NCBI GenBank assembly: GCA_964568885.1
Contig: CAZMSF010000019.1
Span: 1 to 22,223 of the forward strand
Origin: JAUSNA01 sp964568885
GTDB lineage: Bacteria > Patescibacteriota > Microgenomatia > Levybacterales > GWA1-39-11
Direction of reading: 5' to 3'
DNA length: 22,223 nt
The notes under the pieces were generated by a model. The model worked only from the letters and a program-made list of their open reading frames with translations, was not told the origin of the DNA and made no database searches. Shown here piece after piece: positions 1-6,943 of this stretch. The first letter of the stretch is position 1, and every line of letters starts with the position of its first letter. A program made the translations under genes and the position numbers.

Positions 1-417
1 TTAGAAGGGAAAAAGGTTCCTGTTTATGGAGATGGACTATATGTCCGGGACTGGTTATATGTTGAAGATCATGTGAGAGCGATTGATATGGTGCTTAAAA
101 ACGGCAAAGTAGGGGAGACATATTGTGTGGGAAGCATGACGCAAGACGTAAATAATTTGGAAGTCGTTAAAAAAATACTTCACATTATGGGGAAAGGTGA
201 GGAGGAAATCGAATTTGTGAAAGATAGGCCGGGGCATGATAGGCGGTATGCTATAGACTGGTCAAAAATTCACAGTGAGCTTGGATGGCAGCCGGAGAAT
301 GATTTTGACACATGGCTTGCAAAAACTGTCGACTGGTACAAAGAAAACGAGAAATGGTGGAAAGATATAAAGAGCGGAGAATACAAAGATTACTACGAGT
401 CACATTACGGAAAATAG
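1..417 (+). CDS. rfbB: dTDP-glucose 4,6-dehydratase, C-terminal part (5' end outside window)
   Basis: Frame 1 is open from the first base to the TAG at 415-417 and gives 138 residues. The opening stretch reads PVYGDGLYVRDWLYVEDHVR, which is the signature of the RmlB/RfbB substrate-binding half (family consensus VYGDG.NVRDWLYVEDH). The C-terminal half has the usual Arg-containing DRPGHDRRYAID segment and ends in the typical Trp-rich tail (WYKENEKWWKDI). The N-terminal Rossmann fold and the catalytic Tyr-Lys lie upstream of the window. The family converts dTDP-glucose to dTDP-4-keto-6-deoxyglucose in the dTDP-L-rhamnose pathway, which fits the reductase gene 45 bp downstream. The stop codon sits inside a hairpin (410-435). 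An internal GTG at 73 is not a start, because the homology extends upstream of it. Confidence 0.93.
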   Translation, partial: LEGKKVPVYGDGLYVRDWLYVEDHVRAIDMVLKNGKVGETYCVGSMTQDVNNLEVVKKILHIMGKGEEEIEFVKDRPGHDRRYAIDWSKIHSELGWQPENDFDTWLAKTVDWYKENEKWWKDIKSGEYKDYYESHYGK

Positions 418-435
418 GCTGTCAAGCCTATTTTC
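410..435 (+). repeat. 11-bp inverted repeat at the end of rfbB
   Basis: GAAAATAGGCT (410-420) and AGCCTATTTTC (425-435) are perfect reverse complements around the 4-nt loop GTCA. The rfbB stop codon (415-417) lies in the left arm. As RNA this is a stable hairpin, but no U-tract follows the stem, so it is not a standard intrinsic terminator. It shares its right arm with the competing hairpin 428-460. Confidence 0.7.
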
Positions 436-460
436 TGCAAGCTTTGCTTACGGAAAATAG
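428..460 (+). repeat. Competing inverted repeat abutting the rfbD start codon
   Basis: CTATTTTC (428-435) is complementary to GAAAATAG (453-460). Inside, TG/CG and AAGC/GCTT extend the stem around a TTT loop. The left arm is the same segment that forms the right arm of hairpin 410-435, so both cannot form at once. The cause is a 13-nt direct repeat, TTACGGAAAATAG, at 405-417 and 448-460. The second copy ends 2 nt before the rfbD ATG at 463 and contains the only GGA that could act as its ribosome binding site. Confidence 0.65.
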
Positions 461-462
461 TT

Positions 463-1401
463 ATGCGGATAATACTTACTGGTGCAACGGGTTTAATTGG
501 TTCAAGGTTTGAGGAGTTGATGTTTGAGAATCACGAGATAATACCCCTTTCATCAAAAGAAGTTATGATTCAAAATGCCGACTCGGTCTGGAGTTTTTTT
601 GAGGATAAAAATGCTGACGTAGTTGTTCACCTTGCCGCAAAAACAGATGTTGACGGATGCGAAACGGATAAGTTAAGCGATGAAAGCCGTATACAGCATG
701 CCGTTGGTTCACAGTCGCGTATATGGGATATGGATTGGGATGACACTGTTTGGTATGCTTCAAGCGAGCCTGATGCTGCCAATTCTGCTTTTGCAACCAA
801 CTTTCTTGGTACAAGGAATCTCTATAGAGAAGCTCAAGAACGAGGCATGAAATTCGTCTATATTTCAACAGACTTTGTTTTTAAAGGGAATGATAAATAT
901 GATGAAGAGTCAGTGCCCAATCCCATCAATTGGTATGGAATGACGAAATGGTATGGAGAAAAACTAATTGATACAAAAAAGGATTTAATCGTTAGGTTAT
1001 CTTTTCCGTACGGTTATCCAAGTCCGGTCAAGCCGGATTTTATACAAAAGCTCATCGGGTTCTTGCGAGATAGGGATGAAGTTTCACTGATTGAAGATCA
1101 GACGATAACTCCGACTTTTATCGATGATATTGTGTTCGGGTTGGATTTTCTTCTCAAGAATGATGCAACCGGAATTTACAATTTAACAGGCTCAAGCTAT
1201 GAAGACCCATACCACATCGGACATATGATAAAATCGCGATTTGGTTTCAATACGAAAATAAACGCAACGACGAGAGAGCAAATTTATAAAGGCAAAGCTG
1301 AGCGTCCCTTCCAATCAATTATGAGAAATGATAAAATTAAAAATCTTGGATTTACTCCAAAAACCTTCGAAGAAGGTTTGGATTTAATTACAAAAATATA
1401 A
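463..1401 (+). CDS. rfbD: dTDP-4-dehydrorhamnose reductase-like SDR (RmlD family) with an insertion
   Basis: 312 residues. The family reduces dTDP-4-keto-L-rhamnose to dTDP-L-rhamnose with NAD(P)H. The protein opens with a beta strand and the dinucleotide motif GATGLIG (7-13), followed by VVVHLAAKTDVD (53-64), the catalytic STD (135-137) and Tyr158-x3-Lys162. These features and the position just after rfbB identify an extended SDR of the RmlD type. It is oddly long between VDGCE (residue 67) and the conserved NFLGTRNL (113-120): about 35-40 residues rich in Asp, Trp and Ser are inserted where most RmlD proteins have a short helix. The insertion is in frame and free of stops. The ATG at 463 starts exactly at the Rossmann strand, so the start is secure. 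Substrate assignment is inferred from context; another deoxysugar reductase is possible. Confidence 0.85.
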   Translation: MRIILTGATGLIGSRFEELMFENHEIIPLSSKEVMIQNADSVWSFFEDKNADVVVHLAAKTDVDGCETDKLSDESRIQHAVGSQSRIWDMDWDDTVWYASSEPDAANSAFATNFLGTRNLYREAQERGMKFVYISTDFVFKGNDKYDEESVPNPINWYGMTKWYGEKLIDTKKDLIVRLSFPYGYPSPVKPDFIQKLIGFLRDRDEVSLIEDQTITPTFIDDIVFGLDFLLKNDATGIYNLTGSSYEDPYHIGHMIKSRFGFNTKINATTREQIYKGKAERPFQSIMRNDKIKNLGFTPKTFEEGLDLITKI

Positions 1402-1459
1402 ATACCGATAACTCTAATTCAAATGTCCAACTGGCCATTTGAAAAGAGACTCTCGGTAT
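1402..1459 (+). repeat. Nested inverted repeat after rfbD
   Basis: Outer arms ATACCGA (1402-1408) and TCGGTAT (1453-1459), middle CTCT/AGAG, and inner arms TTCAAATG (1418-1425) and CATTTGAA (1436-1443) form one long interrupted stem. It begins one base after the rfbD stop. No U-tract follows. It could be an mRNA-stabilising or processing structure, or a weak terminator. Its function is not known. Confidence 0.6.
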
Positions 1460-1495
1460 AAGCGAAGCTTGATGCACTGCATTAATGTTCGCTTA
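1459..1495 (+). repeat. Second inverted repeat in the rfbD-ugd gap
   Basis: TAAGCGAA (1459-1466) and TTCGCTTA (1488-1495) are perfect 8-bp complements. Inside, ATGC (1472-1475) and GCAT (1479-1482) pair around a 3-nt loop. The element follows the first nested repeat directly and shares base 1459 with it, so most of the 125-bp gap can fold into two adjacent hairpins. Confidence 0.6.
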
Positions 1496-1526
1496 AGGAC
1501 TTAATGATAAGAATGAAGCTCACATT

Positions 1527-2825
1527 ATGAAAATAACATTCATCGGGCACGGATACGTTGGACTTGTCAGCGCCACAATTTTTGCAGACCTGGGGAATGA
1601 CGTAACTGTTATTGGGCATACCCCCGAAACGGTTGAGAATCTTAATAAAGGAAAGGTCCATATCTATGAACCCGGACTTACCGAGCTTGTTCAGAAAAAT
1701 CTAGATGCAAAAAGATTGAGATTTACTCTTGATTACGAGAGTGTAAAAGAAGCGGAACTTGTCTTTATTGGTGTTGGAACTCCTCCAAAAGAGAGTGGTG
1801 AGGCCGATCTTTCGACGGTTCTTGAGGTGGCGGAAAACATTGCAAAGAACATGTCCGGATACACGGTTTTGGTGACAAAAAGCACTGTTCCCATCGGTAC
1901 CAATAAAAAGATAAAGGCTCTTGTTAACGAGATAAAAGATCCGAAGGTAGAATTTGATGTGGCTTCGTGTCCTGAATTTTTGCGCCAAGGTTCTGCTATC
2001 TCAGACACTCTATACCCGGATAGGATTGTTATAGGAACCGAAACACAAAAGGCGCAGGATTTACTTATTACGCTTCATAAGCCATTACAGGAAAACACAA
2101 ATTGTCCTTTCGTTCTTTGTAATTTGGAGACAGCGGAGATGATAAAGTACGCTGCAAATTCTTTTTTGGCAATGAAGATATCCTTTGCCAACTCTATAGC
2201 TCAGCTCTCGGAAGTGACGGGAGCAGATGCTATCCGTGTTTTGGAGGGGATTGGATTTGATAAAAGAATCGGAACATATTTCTTACAACCGGGAGCTGGA
2301 TATGGAGGAAGCTGTTTCCCGAAGGATGTGAAGGCTCTTATCTCAATCGCGCAGGGATTTGATTATGATTTCAAACTTCTTAAAGAGGTAGAAAATGTTA
2401 ATCATTCCGCGAAAAAATCGATTGTCCAGAAGGCCGAGAAATTATTGGGAGACCTTAACGGTAAAAGGATAGGAGTTTTGGGGCTTGCATTTAAGCCGAA
2501 TACCGATGACATGAGATTTGCTCCATCAATAGAAATTACGAAGTGGTTGGTTGAAAAAGGCGCTTCGGTTCATGCATACGATCCGCAGTCAATGGAAAAA
2601 GCAAAAAAGGTAATAGAGGGTATAACGTATGCCGAAGAGATGTATGAAGTCGCAAAGGATGCCGATTTATTGATAGTTATAACCGATTGGAATGAATTTA
2701 AAGAGATGGATATGGAACGCATCCGGTCGATGATGAAGGCCCCCAATCTTATTGATGCAAGAAATATCTATGATAAAGAAAAGATTGCTGCTTACGGGTT
2801 TACGTATCTTGGAGTCGGAAGATGA
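1527..2825 (+). CDS. ugd: UDP-glucose 6-dehydrogenase
   Basis: 432 residues, the normal length for bacterial UGDH. The enzyme oxidises UDP-glucose to UDP-glucuronate with two NAD+ in the cytoplasm. Visible signatures are the Rossmann motif GHGYVGL (7-13), YEPGL (47-51), GVGTPP (82-87), STVPIGT (119-125), CPEFLRQGSA (148-157), the central helix around KYAANSFLA (207-215), and the catalytic loop GYGGSCFPKD with the nucleophile Cys263. The C-terminal NAD/UDP-binding domain contains GLAFKPNTDDMR. At the end of the second beta strand, where NAD-dependent relatives carry an acidic residue, this protein reads VIGHTPE (28-34), which is atypical. The stop overlaps the rmd start. The product can feed the UDP-glucuronate decarboxylase encoded downstream. 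Confidence 0.95.
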   Translation: MKITFIGHGYVGLVSATIFADLGNDVTVIGHTPETVENLNKGKVHIYEPGLTELVQKNLDAKRLRFTLDYESVKEAELVFIGVGTPPKESGEADLSTVLEVAENIAKNMSGYTVLVTKSTVPIGTNKKIKALVNEIKDPKVEFDVASCPEFLRQGSAISDTLYPDRIVIGTETQKAQDLLITLHKPLQENTNCPFVLCNLETAEMIKYAANSFLAMKISFANSIAQLSEVTGADAIRVLEGIGFDKRIGTYFLQPGAGYGGSCFPKDVKALISIAQGFDYDFKLLKEVENVNHSAKKSIVQKAEKLLGDLNGKRIGVLGLAFKPNTDDMRFAPSIEITKWLVEKGASVHAYDPQSMEKAKKVIEGITYAEEMYEVAKDADLLIVITDWNEFKEMDMERIRSMMKAPNLIDARNIYDKEKIAAYGFTYLGVGR

Positions 2826-3763
2826 TGGCAAAAGCACTTGTTACCGGAATAAACGGATTTGCAGGGACACACTTAAACAATCTCCTTCAGCAGAAGGATT
2901 ATGAAGTTTTTGGTACGGTAAAACCGTCAGGTGATACTCCCGCCGACTCTCATCTTTTTTCAGTGGATATTCAAGATTTTGAAGGTGTAAAACGTGTTAT
3001 TGAAGAGGTTGCTCCAGACCACATCTATCACTTGGCAGCATTAACAAGTCCGGCTGAAAGCTTTAAGAACCCATCCGATACGATAACAACCAATATTAGC
3101 GGACAACTAAACATTTTAGAAGCAGTAAAGCAGTTGCAGCTTTTGGAGACTAAAGTCCTTGTCGTTTCATCGGCCGAAGTATATGGAAAAACCGAAGAAC
3201 ACGATCTTCCAATGAACGAACATACTCCTCTTCGGCCGCTTTCTCCGTATGCCGTTAGTAAAATTGCACAAGATTTTTTGGGATATCAATATTCACATTC
3301 TCAAAATGTGAAGTCAATAATCGTGAGACCATTTAACAACATCGGTCCAAATCAGGGTCCGATATTTGTCGTGCCGTCTTTTGCCCGACAAATCGCCGAA
3401 ATTGAAAAAGGGAAAAAAGAGCCCGTGATGAAAGTCGGAAACTTAGAAGCAAAGAGAGACTTTACCGATGTAAGAGACGTCGTCCGTGCATATGAGTTGT
3501 TAATGCAAAAGGGAGAATCGGGAGAGGTATATAACATTGGTTCTGGAAAATCGTATCGAATACAGGAAATTCTAGATATATTTCTTTCCTTTTCGGAGGC
3601 GAAAATCATTATCGAAAAAGATCCTGCACTTATGAGACCCGGGGATATTCCTGAGCTTCGATGTGACTATAAAAAGCTGTATGATACAACCGGCTGGAAA
3701 CCTGAAATTTCTTTGGAAACGACCCTCAAAGACACACTGGACTATTGGAGGAATATTGTTTAG
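2822..3763 (+). CDS. rmd: GDP-4-dehydro-6-deoxy-D-mannose reductase (GDP-D-rhamnose forming)
   Basis: 313 residues. The protein is an extended SDR with TGINGFAG near the N-terminus, a YHLAALTS segment, SSAEVYG, and Tyr-x3-Lys in SPYAVSK (Tyr near 143). The stretch RPFNNIGPNQG followed by FVVPSFARQIAEIEKG and VGNLEAKRDFTDVRDVVRAY is very close to Rmd consensus. Rmd reduces GDP-4-keto-6-deoxymannose to GDP-D-rhamnose. It differs from the GDP-L-fucose synthase Fcl, which also epimerises. The start ATG at 2822 overlaps the ugd TGA (2823-2825), and a second ATG at 2825 is equally possible. The overlap implies translational coupling to ugd. gmd, which makes its substrate, follows after 23 bp. Confidence 0.88.
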   Translation: MMAKALVTGINGFAGTHLNNLLQQKDYEVFGTVKPSGDTPADSHLFSVDIQDFEGVKRVIEEVAPDHIYHLAALTSPAESFKNPSDTITTNISGQLNILEAVKQLQLLETKVLVVSSAEVYGKTEEHDLPMNEHTPLRPLSPYAVSKIAQDFLGYQYSHSQNVKSIIVRPFNNIGPNQGPIFVVPSFARQIAEIEKGKKEPVMKVGNLEAKRDFTDVRDVVRAYELLMQKGESGEVYNIGSGKSYRIQEILDIFLSFSEAKIIIEKDPALMRPGDIPELRCDYKKLYDTTGWKPEISLETTLKDTLDYWRNIV

Positions 3764-3786
3764 AATGGTTAAATTAAACGGATAGT

Positions 3787-4764
3787 ATGGCTAAAACAGC
3801 ATTAATTACGGGCATAACCGGTCAAGACGGAAGTTATCTTGCAGAGCTTCTTCTTGAGAAGGGATACAAAGTATATGGACTCGTAAGAAGACTCAGTACC
3901 CCAAATACCGAGAACATTCGCCATCTTCTTGATAAGGTGGAGCTTGTATCAGGAGATCTTCTGGATCAGAAATCTTTGGACGATGCAATGTATGAAGCCC
4001 AACCTGACGAGGTATATAACTTGGCTGCGCAATCATTTGTCAAAACTTCATGGAACCAAGCGGTTTTGACCGGAGAATACACGGCACTTGGAGTAACACG
4101 AATGCTTGAGGCAGTCAAAACTGTCAATAAAAAGGCGAAATTTTATCAGGCATCCTCATCGGAGATGTTCGGGAAGGTCACAGAGACGCCTCAAAAGGAG
4201 ACAACCAGATTTTATCCACGCAGTCCTTATGGAGTTGCGAAAGTCTATGGACACTACATTACCGTTAATTATCGTGAGAGCTATGACTTATTTGCCTGTT
4301 CGGGTATTCTTTTCAACCACGAATCTCCTAGACGCGGCATAGAGTTCGTAACTCGGAAAATTTCACATGCTGTAGCCAGAATCTCACTTGGAAAACAGCA
4401 AAAATTAGAATTGGGGAATTTGGATAGCAAACGAGACTGGGGGTTTGCCGGTGATTATGTAGAGGCTATGTGGAAGATGCTGCAACAGGATGCCCCGGAC
4501 GACTATGTGGTTGCAACCGGCGAGTCCCACAGTATCGAAGATTTTGTTACGGAGGCTTTCAAAGTGATAGGGATTGAGAATTGGGGGGATTATGTAAGTG
4601 CCAATAACCCTAAATTTTTGAGGCCGGCAGAGGTGGATTTTCTCATCGGTGACTACTCAAAGGCAAAAAAAGTTCTCGGATGGGAGCCAAAAACAAGTTT
4701 CAAGCAACTTGTTGAAATGATGGTGAAAGCAGACCTTGAAGCAGAGAAGAAAAACGACTACTAA
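3787..4764 (+). CDS. gmd: GDP-mannose 4,6-dehydratase
   Basis: 325 residues, slightly shorter than many Gmd proteins (about 345-370). Signature segments are ALITGITGQDGSYLAELLLEK near the N-terminus, a VYGLVRR NADP loop, EVYNLAAQSFV, SSSEMFGKV (near 123), and catalytic Tyr148-x3-Lys152 in SPYGVAK. They also include LFNHESPRRG with the RKIS segment and GNLDSKRDWGFAGDYVEAMW. These leave little doubt. It dehydrates GDP-D-mannose to GDP-4-keto-6-deoxymannose, the substrate of the adjacent Rmd, so the pair predicts GDP-D-rhamnose. No clear Shine-Dalgarno site precedes the ATG. Confidence 0.96.
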   Translation: MAKTALITGITGQDGSYLAELLLEKGYKVYGLVRRLSTPNTENIRHLLDKVELVSGDLLDQKSLDDAMYEAQPDEVYNLAAQSFVKTSWNQAVLTGEYTALGVTRMLEAVKTVNKKAKFYQASSSEMFGKVTETPQKETTRFYPRSPYGVAKVYGHYITVNYRESYDLFACSGILFNHESPRRGIEFVTRKISHAVARISLGKQQKLELGNLDSKRDWGFAGDYVEAMWKMLQQDAPDDYVVATGESHSIEDFVTEAFKVIGIENWGDYVSANNPKFLRPAEVDFLIGDYSKAKKVLGWEPKTSFKQLVEMMVKADLEAEKKNDY

Positions 4765-4773
4765 GGATATTAC

Positions 4774-4804
4774 TTGCCTCTATAAATCCCTTTTTTGATA
4801 CAAT
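4774..4804 (+). promoter_or_regulatory. Candidate extended -10 promoter for the UDP-glucuronate decarboxylase gene
   Basis: TGATACAAT (4796-4804) is an extended -10 element (TGn plus TACAAT). A TTGCCT 19 bp upstream (4774-4779) is a weak -35. It would start RNA near 4811, about 15 nt before the ATG at 4826. It lies in the 61-bp gap after gmd, so the downstream genes may have their own transcript. Confidence 0.5.
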
Positions 4805-4825
4805 AGAAATGAACTTTCCTAATTT

Positions 4826-5791
4826 ATGTCAAAAATTCTAATAGCCGGAGGAGCGGGTTTTATCGGTTCTAATCTTACAAAAAAGCTACTTGATGAAGGA
4901 CATGAGGTTGTTGCAATTGACAATTTGCTTTCAAGCAGTGAAGCAAATCTTAGGAAATTAGAAGAAAACCCATCATTTCGTTTCGTACATCATAATGTTA
5001 TTAATCCTATACCCGAGGATATTTCTGCAGAGCTTGTGTTTCACCTTGCCTCACCTGCCTCACCAAATCATCATAGTAAAATTTCTTATCACGCGCTTCC
5101 CATGGAAACGATGATGGTTAACACCACAGGCACTCTCGAGCTTTTAAAATTTTGTCAAAAGAATAATGCCAAATTTCTCTTTGCGTCAACATCCGAAATT
5201 TATGGAGATCCTTTGGAACATCCCCAAAAAGAAGAATATAGAGGGAATGTCTCCACAACAGGACCACGTGCCGTATATGATGAGGCAAAACGATTTGGTG
5301 AAACACTCACATCATTTTTTTGGAGAGAAAAAGGAGTTGATGCACGCATAGCCCGCATATTTAATACCTATGGTCCGAATATGCATAAAGATGATTTGCG
5401 GATGATTGTAAGATTCATTATACAGGCGCTAAAAAATGAACCGATTACCCTTTTTGGTGATGGTAGTCAGACTCGCTCTCTTTGCTATATCGATGATTTG
5501 GCTGAAGGATTAACACGTCTCATGTTCTACGAAAATACACGGGGTGAGATAATCAACTTAGGAAATCCGGAAGAACATACGGTTATGGAATACGCACAGA
5601 TGGTAAAACGTCTGACAGATTCACATAGTGATATTGTCCAGTCGGAAGAATTGCCAAAAGATGATCCAACCAGAAGGTGCCCGGACATTACAAAGGCAAA
5701 GAATATCCTATCGTGGGAGCCCAAAGTTGGTCTTGAAGATGGTCTTTTGAAGATGATTCAATACGTTAAGGATATGAATTGGAATTTTTAA
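4826..5791 (+). CDS. uxs: UDP-glucuronate decarboxylase (UDP-xylose synthase)
   Basis: 321 residues. The N-terminus carries the Rossmann motif GGAGFIGSNL and the VVAIDNLLSS cofactor loop with its acidic residue. Typical UXS markers follow: HLASPASP, STSEIYGDPLEHPQ (near 120), and GPRAVYDEAKRFGETL with catalytic Tyr near 151 and Lys four residues on. RIFNTYGPNM and FGDGSQTRSLCYIDDL come next. This family converts UDP-glucuronate to UDP-xylose by oxidation, decarboxylation and reduction with bound NAD. The substrate is supplied by Ugd in the same cassette. The segment after SPASP is a few residues longer than in textbook members. A close relative with another epimerase or dehydratase activity cannot be fully excluded, but the SPASP and YDEAKR signatures favour UXS. 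Confidence 0.88.
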   Translation: MSKILIAGGAGFIGSNLTKKLLDEGHEVVAIDNLLSSSEANLRKLEENPSFRFVHHNVINPIPEDISAELVFHLASPASPNHHSKISYHALPMETMMVNTTGTLELLKFCQKNNAKFLFASTSEIYGDPLEHPQKEEYRGNVSTTGPRAVYDEAKRFGETLTSFFWREKGVDARIARIFNTYGPNMHKDDLRMIVRFIIQALKNEPITLFGDGSQTRSLCYIDDLAEGLTRLMFYENTRGEIINLGNPEEHTVMEYAQMVKRLTDSHSDIVQSEELPKDDPTRRCPDITKAKNILSWEPKVGLEDGLLKMIQYVKDMNWNF

Positions 5792-5800
5792 AGAAATAAT

Positions 5801-6943
5801 ATGAAAATTTTTGTGATACCTCCAACATTTAATGAGGCCGACAATATTGAGCAATTCATAACGGTCTTAGAAGAAGAAGTATTCCCAAAAATAAAAGGGC
5901 ACGATATGCACATTCTTGTTGCCGACGACTTTTCTCCGGACGGGACTGGGGAAATCGTAAAAAAGCTTATGAAAAAATATGAAAACTTAGGTATCAATCA
6001 GGGAGAAAAAAAAGGTTTGGGTGCTGCATACTTGAGAACAATGGGGTATGCTATTGAACATTTGGGTGCAGATGTAGTTGTTAGTATAGATGCAGATTTT
6101 CAATTCGACCCACACGATCTGCCAAAATTCGTTGAAAAGATTGACGATGGATGTGATGTGGTAGTTCAAAGCAGATATAGTGGTGGGGGTTCTATCCCCA
6201 AAAATTGGCCATTTCAACGAAAAGTTTTTTCAGTTGTTGCAAATCTATTCGTAAGAACAGTATTTATGAGATTTGGCGTCCATGATTGGACCGGGGGATT
6301 TCGGGCAATTAGAAAAGAGGTATTTGAAAAGGTCAGACATGACATGAAGGGATACAACGGATATATTTTTCAAATAGCATTCCTTCACAAAGTAGTTCAG
6401 AAGGGATATCGTGTGGGAGAAGTTCCGCTGCATTTTTCCGATAGGAAATTGGGGAATTCAAAAATTGCACCCCTTCAATACATCTTCAATGTTTTAAGTT
6501 TTGTAATTTTAGCAAGAATAAAAGAATTGGCATTTGGACCTTTTGGGAAATTTATTGTAGTTGGAGGGGTAGGATTCGTTATTAATGCAATTGCATTAAA
6601 AGTGTTGGTTGAGGGATTCGGGTGGGTAGCGTATTTGGCAAATTTAGTCGGAGCGGCCCTTGCTATTTTTTCAAACTATAACTTTAATAATCTCTGGACT
6701 TTCAAACACCATAAAGCTGAAGGCATTAGTGAGTACTTTCTAAAACTTCTCCAATTCTACGCAACTTCGGCATTTGGAGTTATTTTCATACAGACCGGAA
6801 CCATATTTATCGGCGTTCATTTTTTGACAGGTCAAAAAGATTATTTTCTTTACTTTCTTCTCGGCACCTCATTTCTTTTAGTATGGAACTTTTTTATATA
6901 TTCGAAGGTTATCTGGAAGAAAAAGCCTCCTGTCCATGTTTAA
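5801..6943 (+). CDS. DPM1-like GT2 polyprenyl-phosphate glycosyltransferase fused to a GtrA domain
   Basis: 380 residues in two parts. Residues 1-240 form a GT2 domain of the dolichol-phosphate mannosyltransferase type: PTFNEADNI, the nucleotide-binding ADDFSPDGTG (Asp42-Asp43), the metal-binding DADFQFDP (97-104), and the DWTGGFRAI acceptor region. From about 248 the chain becomes a GtrA-like membrane domain with about four hydrophobic segments, including KFIVVGGVGFVINA and the characteristic FNNLWTFK. Such fusions load a sugar on a lipid carrier and are thought to help the lipid-linked sugar cross the membrane. The donor sugar cannot be read from the sequence. The gene overlaps the following GT39-like gene by 8 bp, which suggests that the lipid-linked sugar is the donor for that enzyme. 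Confidence 0.88.
   Translation: MKIFVIPPTFNEADNIEQFITVLEEEVFPKIKGHDMHILVADDFSPDGTGEIVKKLMKKYENLGINQGEKKGLGAAYLRTMGYAIEHLGADVVVSIDADFQFDPHDLPKFVEKIDDGCDVVVQSRYSGGGSIPKNWPFQRKVFSVVANLFVRTVFMRFGVHDWTGGFRAIRKEVFEKVRHDMKGYNGYIFQIAFLHKVVQKGYRVGEVPLHFSDRKLGNSKIAPLQYIFNVLSFVILARIKELAFGPFGKFIVVGGVGFVINAIALKVLVEGFGWVAYLANLVGAALAIFSNYNFNNLWTFKHHKAEGISEYFLKLLQFYATSAFGVIFIQTGTIFIGVHFLTGQKDYFLYFLLGTSFLLVWNFFIYSKVIWKKKPPVHV

Noticed and set aside
73..417. GTG at 73 as the start of a short protein
   Set aside because: Clear RfbB homology extends upstream to the first base of the window, so the gene is simply cut by the window edge.
463..1401. Frameshift or chimera in the RmlD-like gene explaining its odd middle segment
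   Set aside because: The frame is uninterrupted, conserved motifs on both sides are in register, and the inserted segment has normal coding composition.
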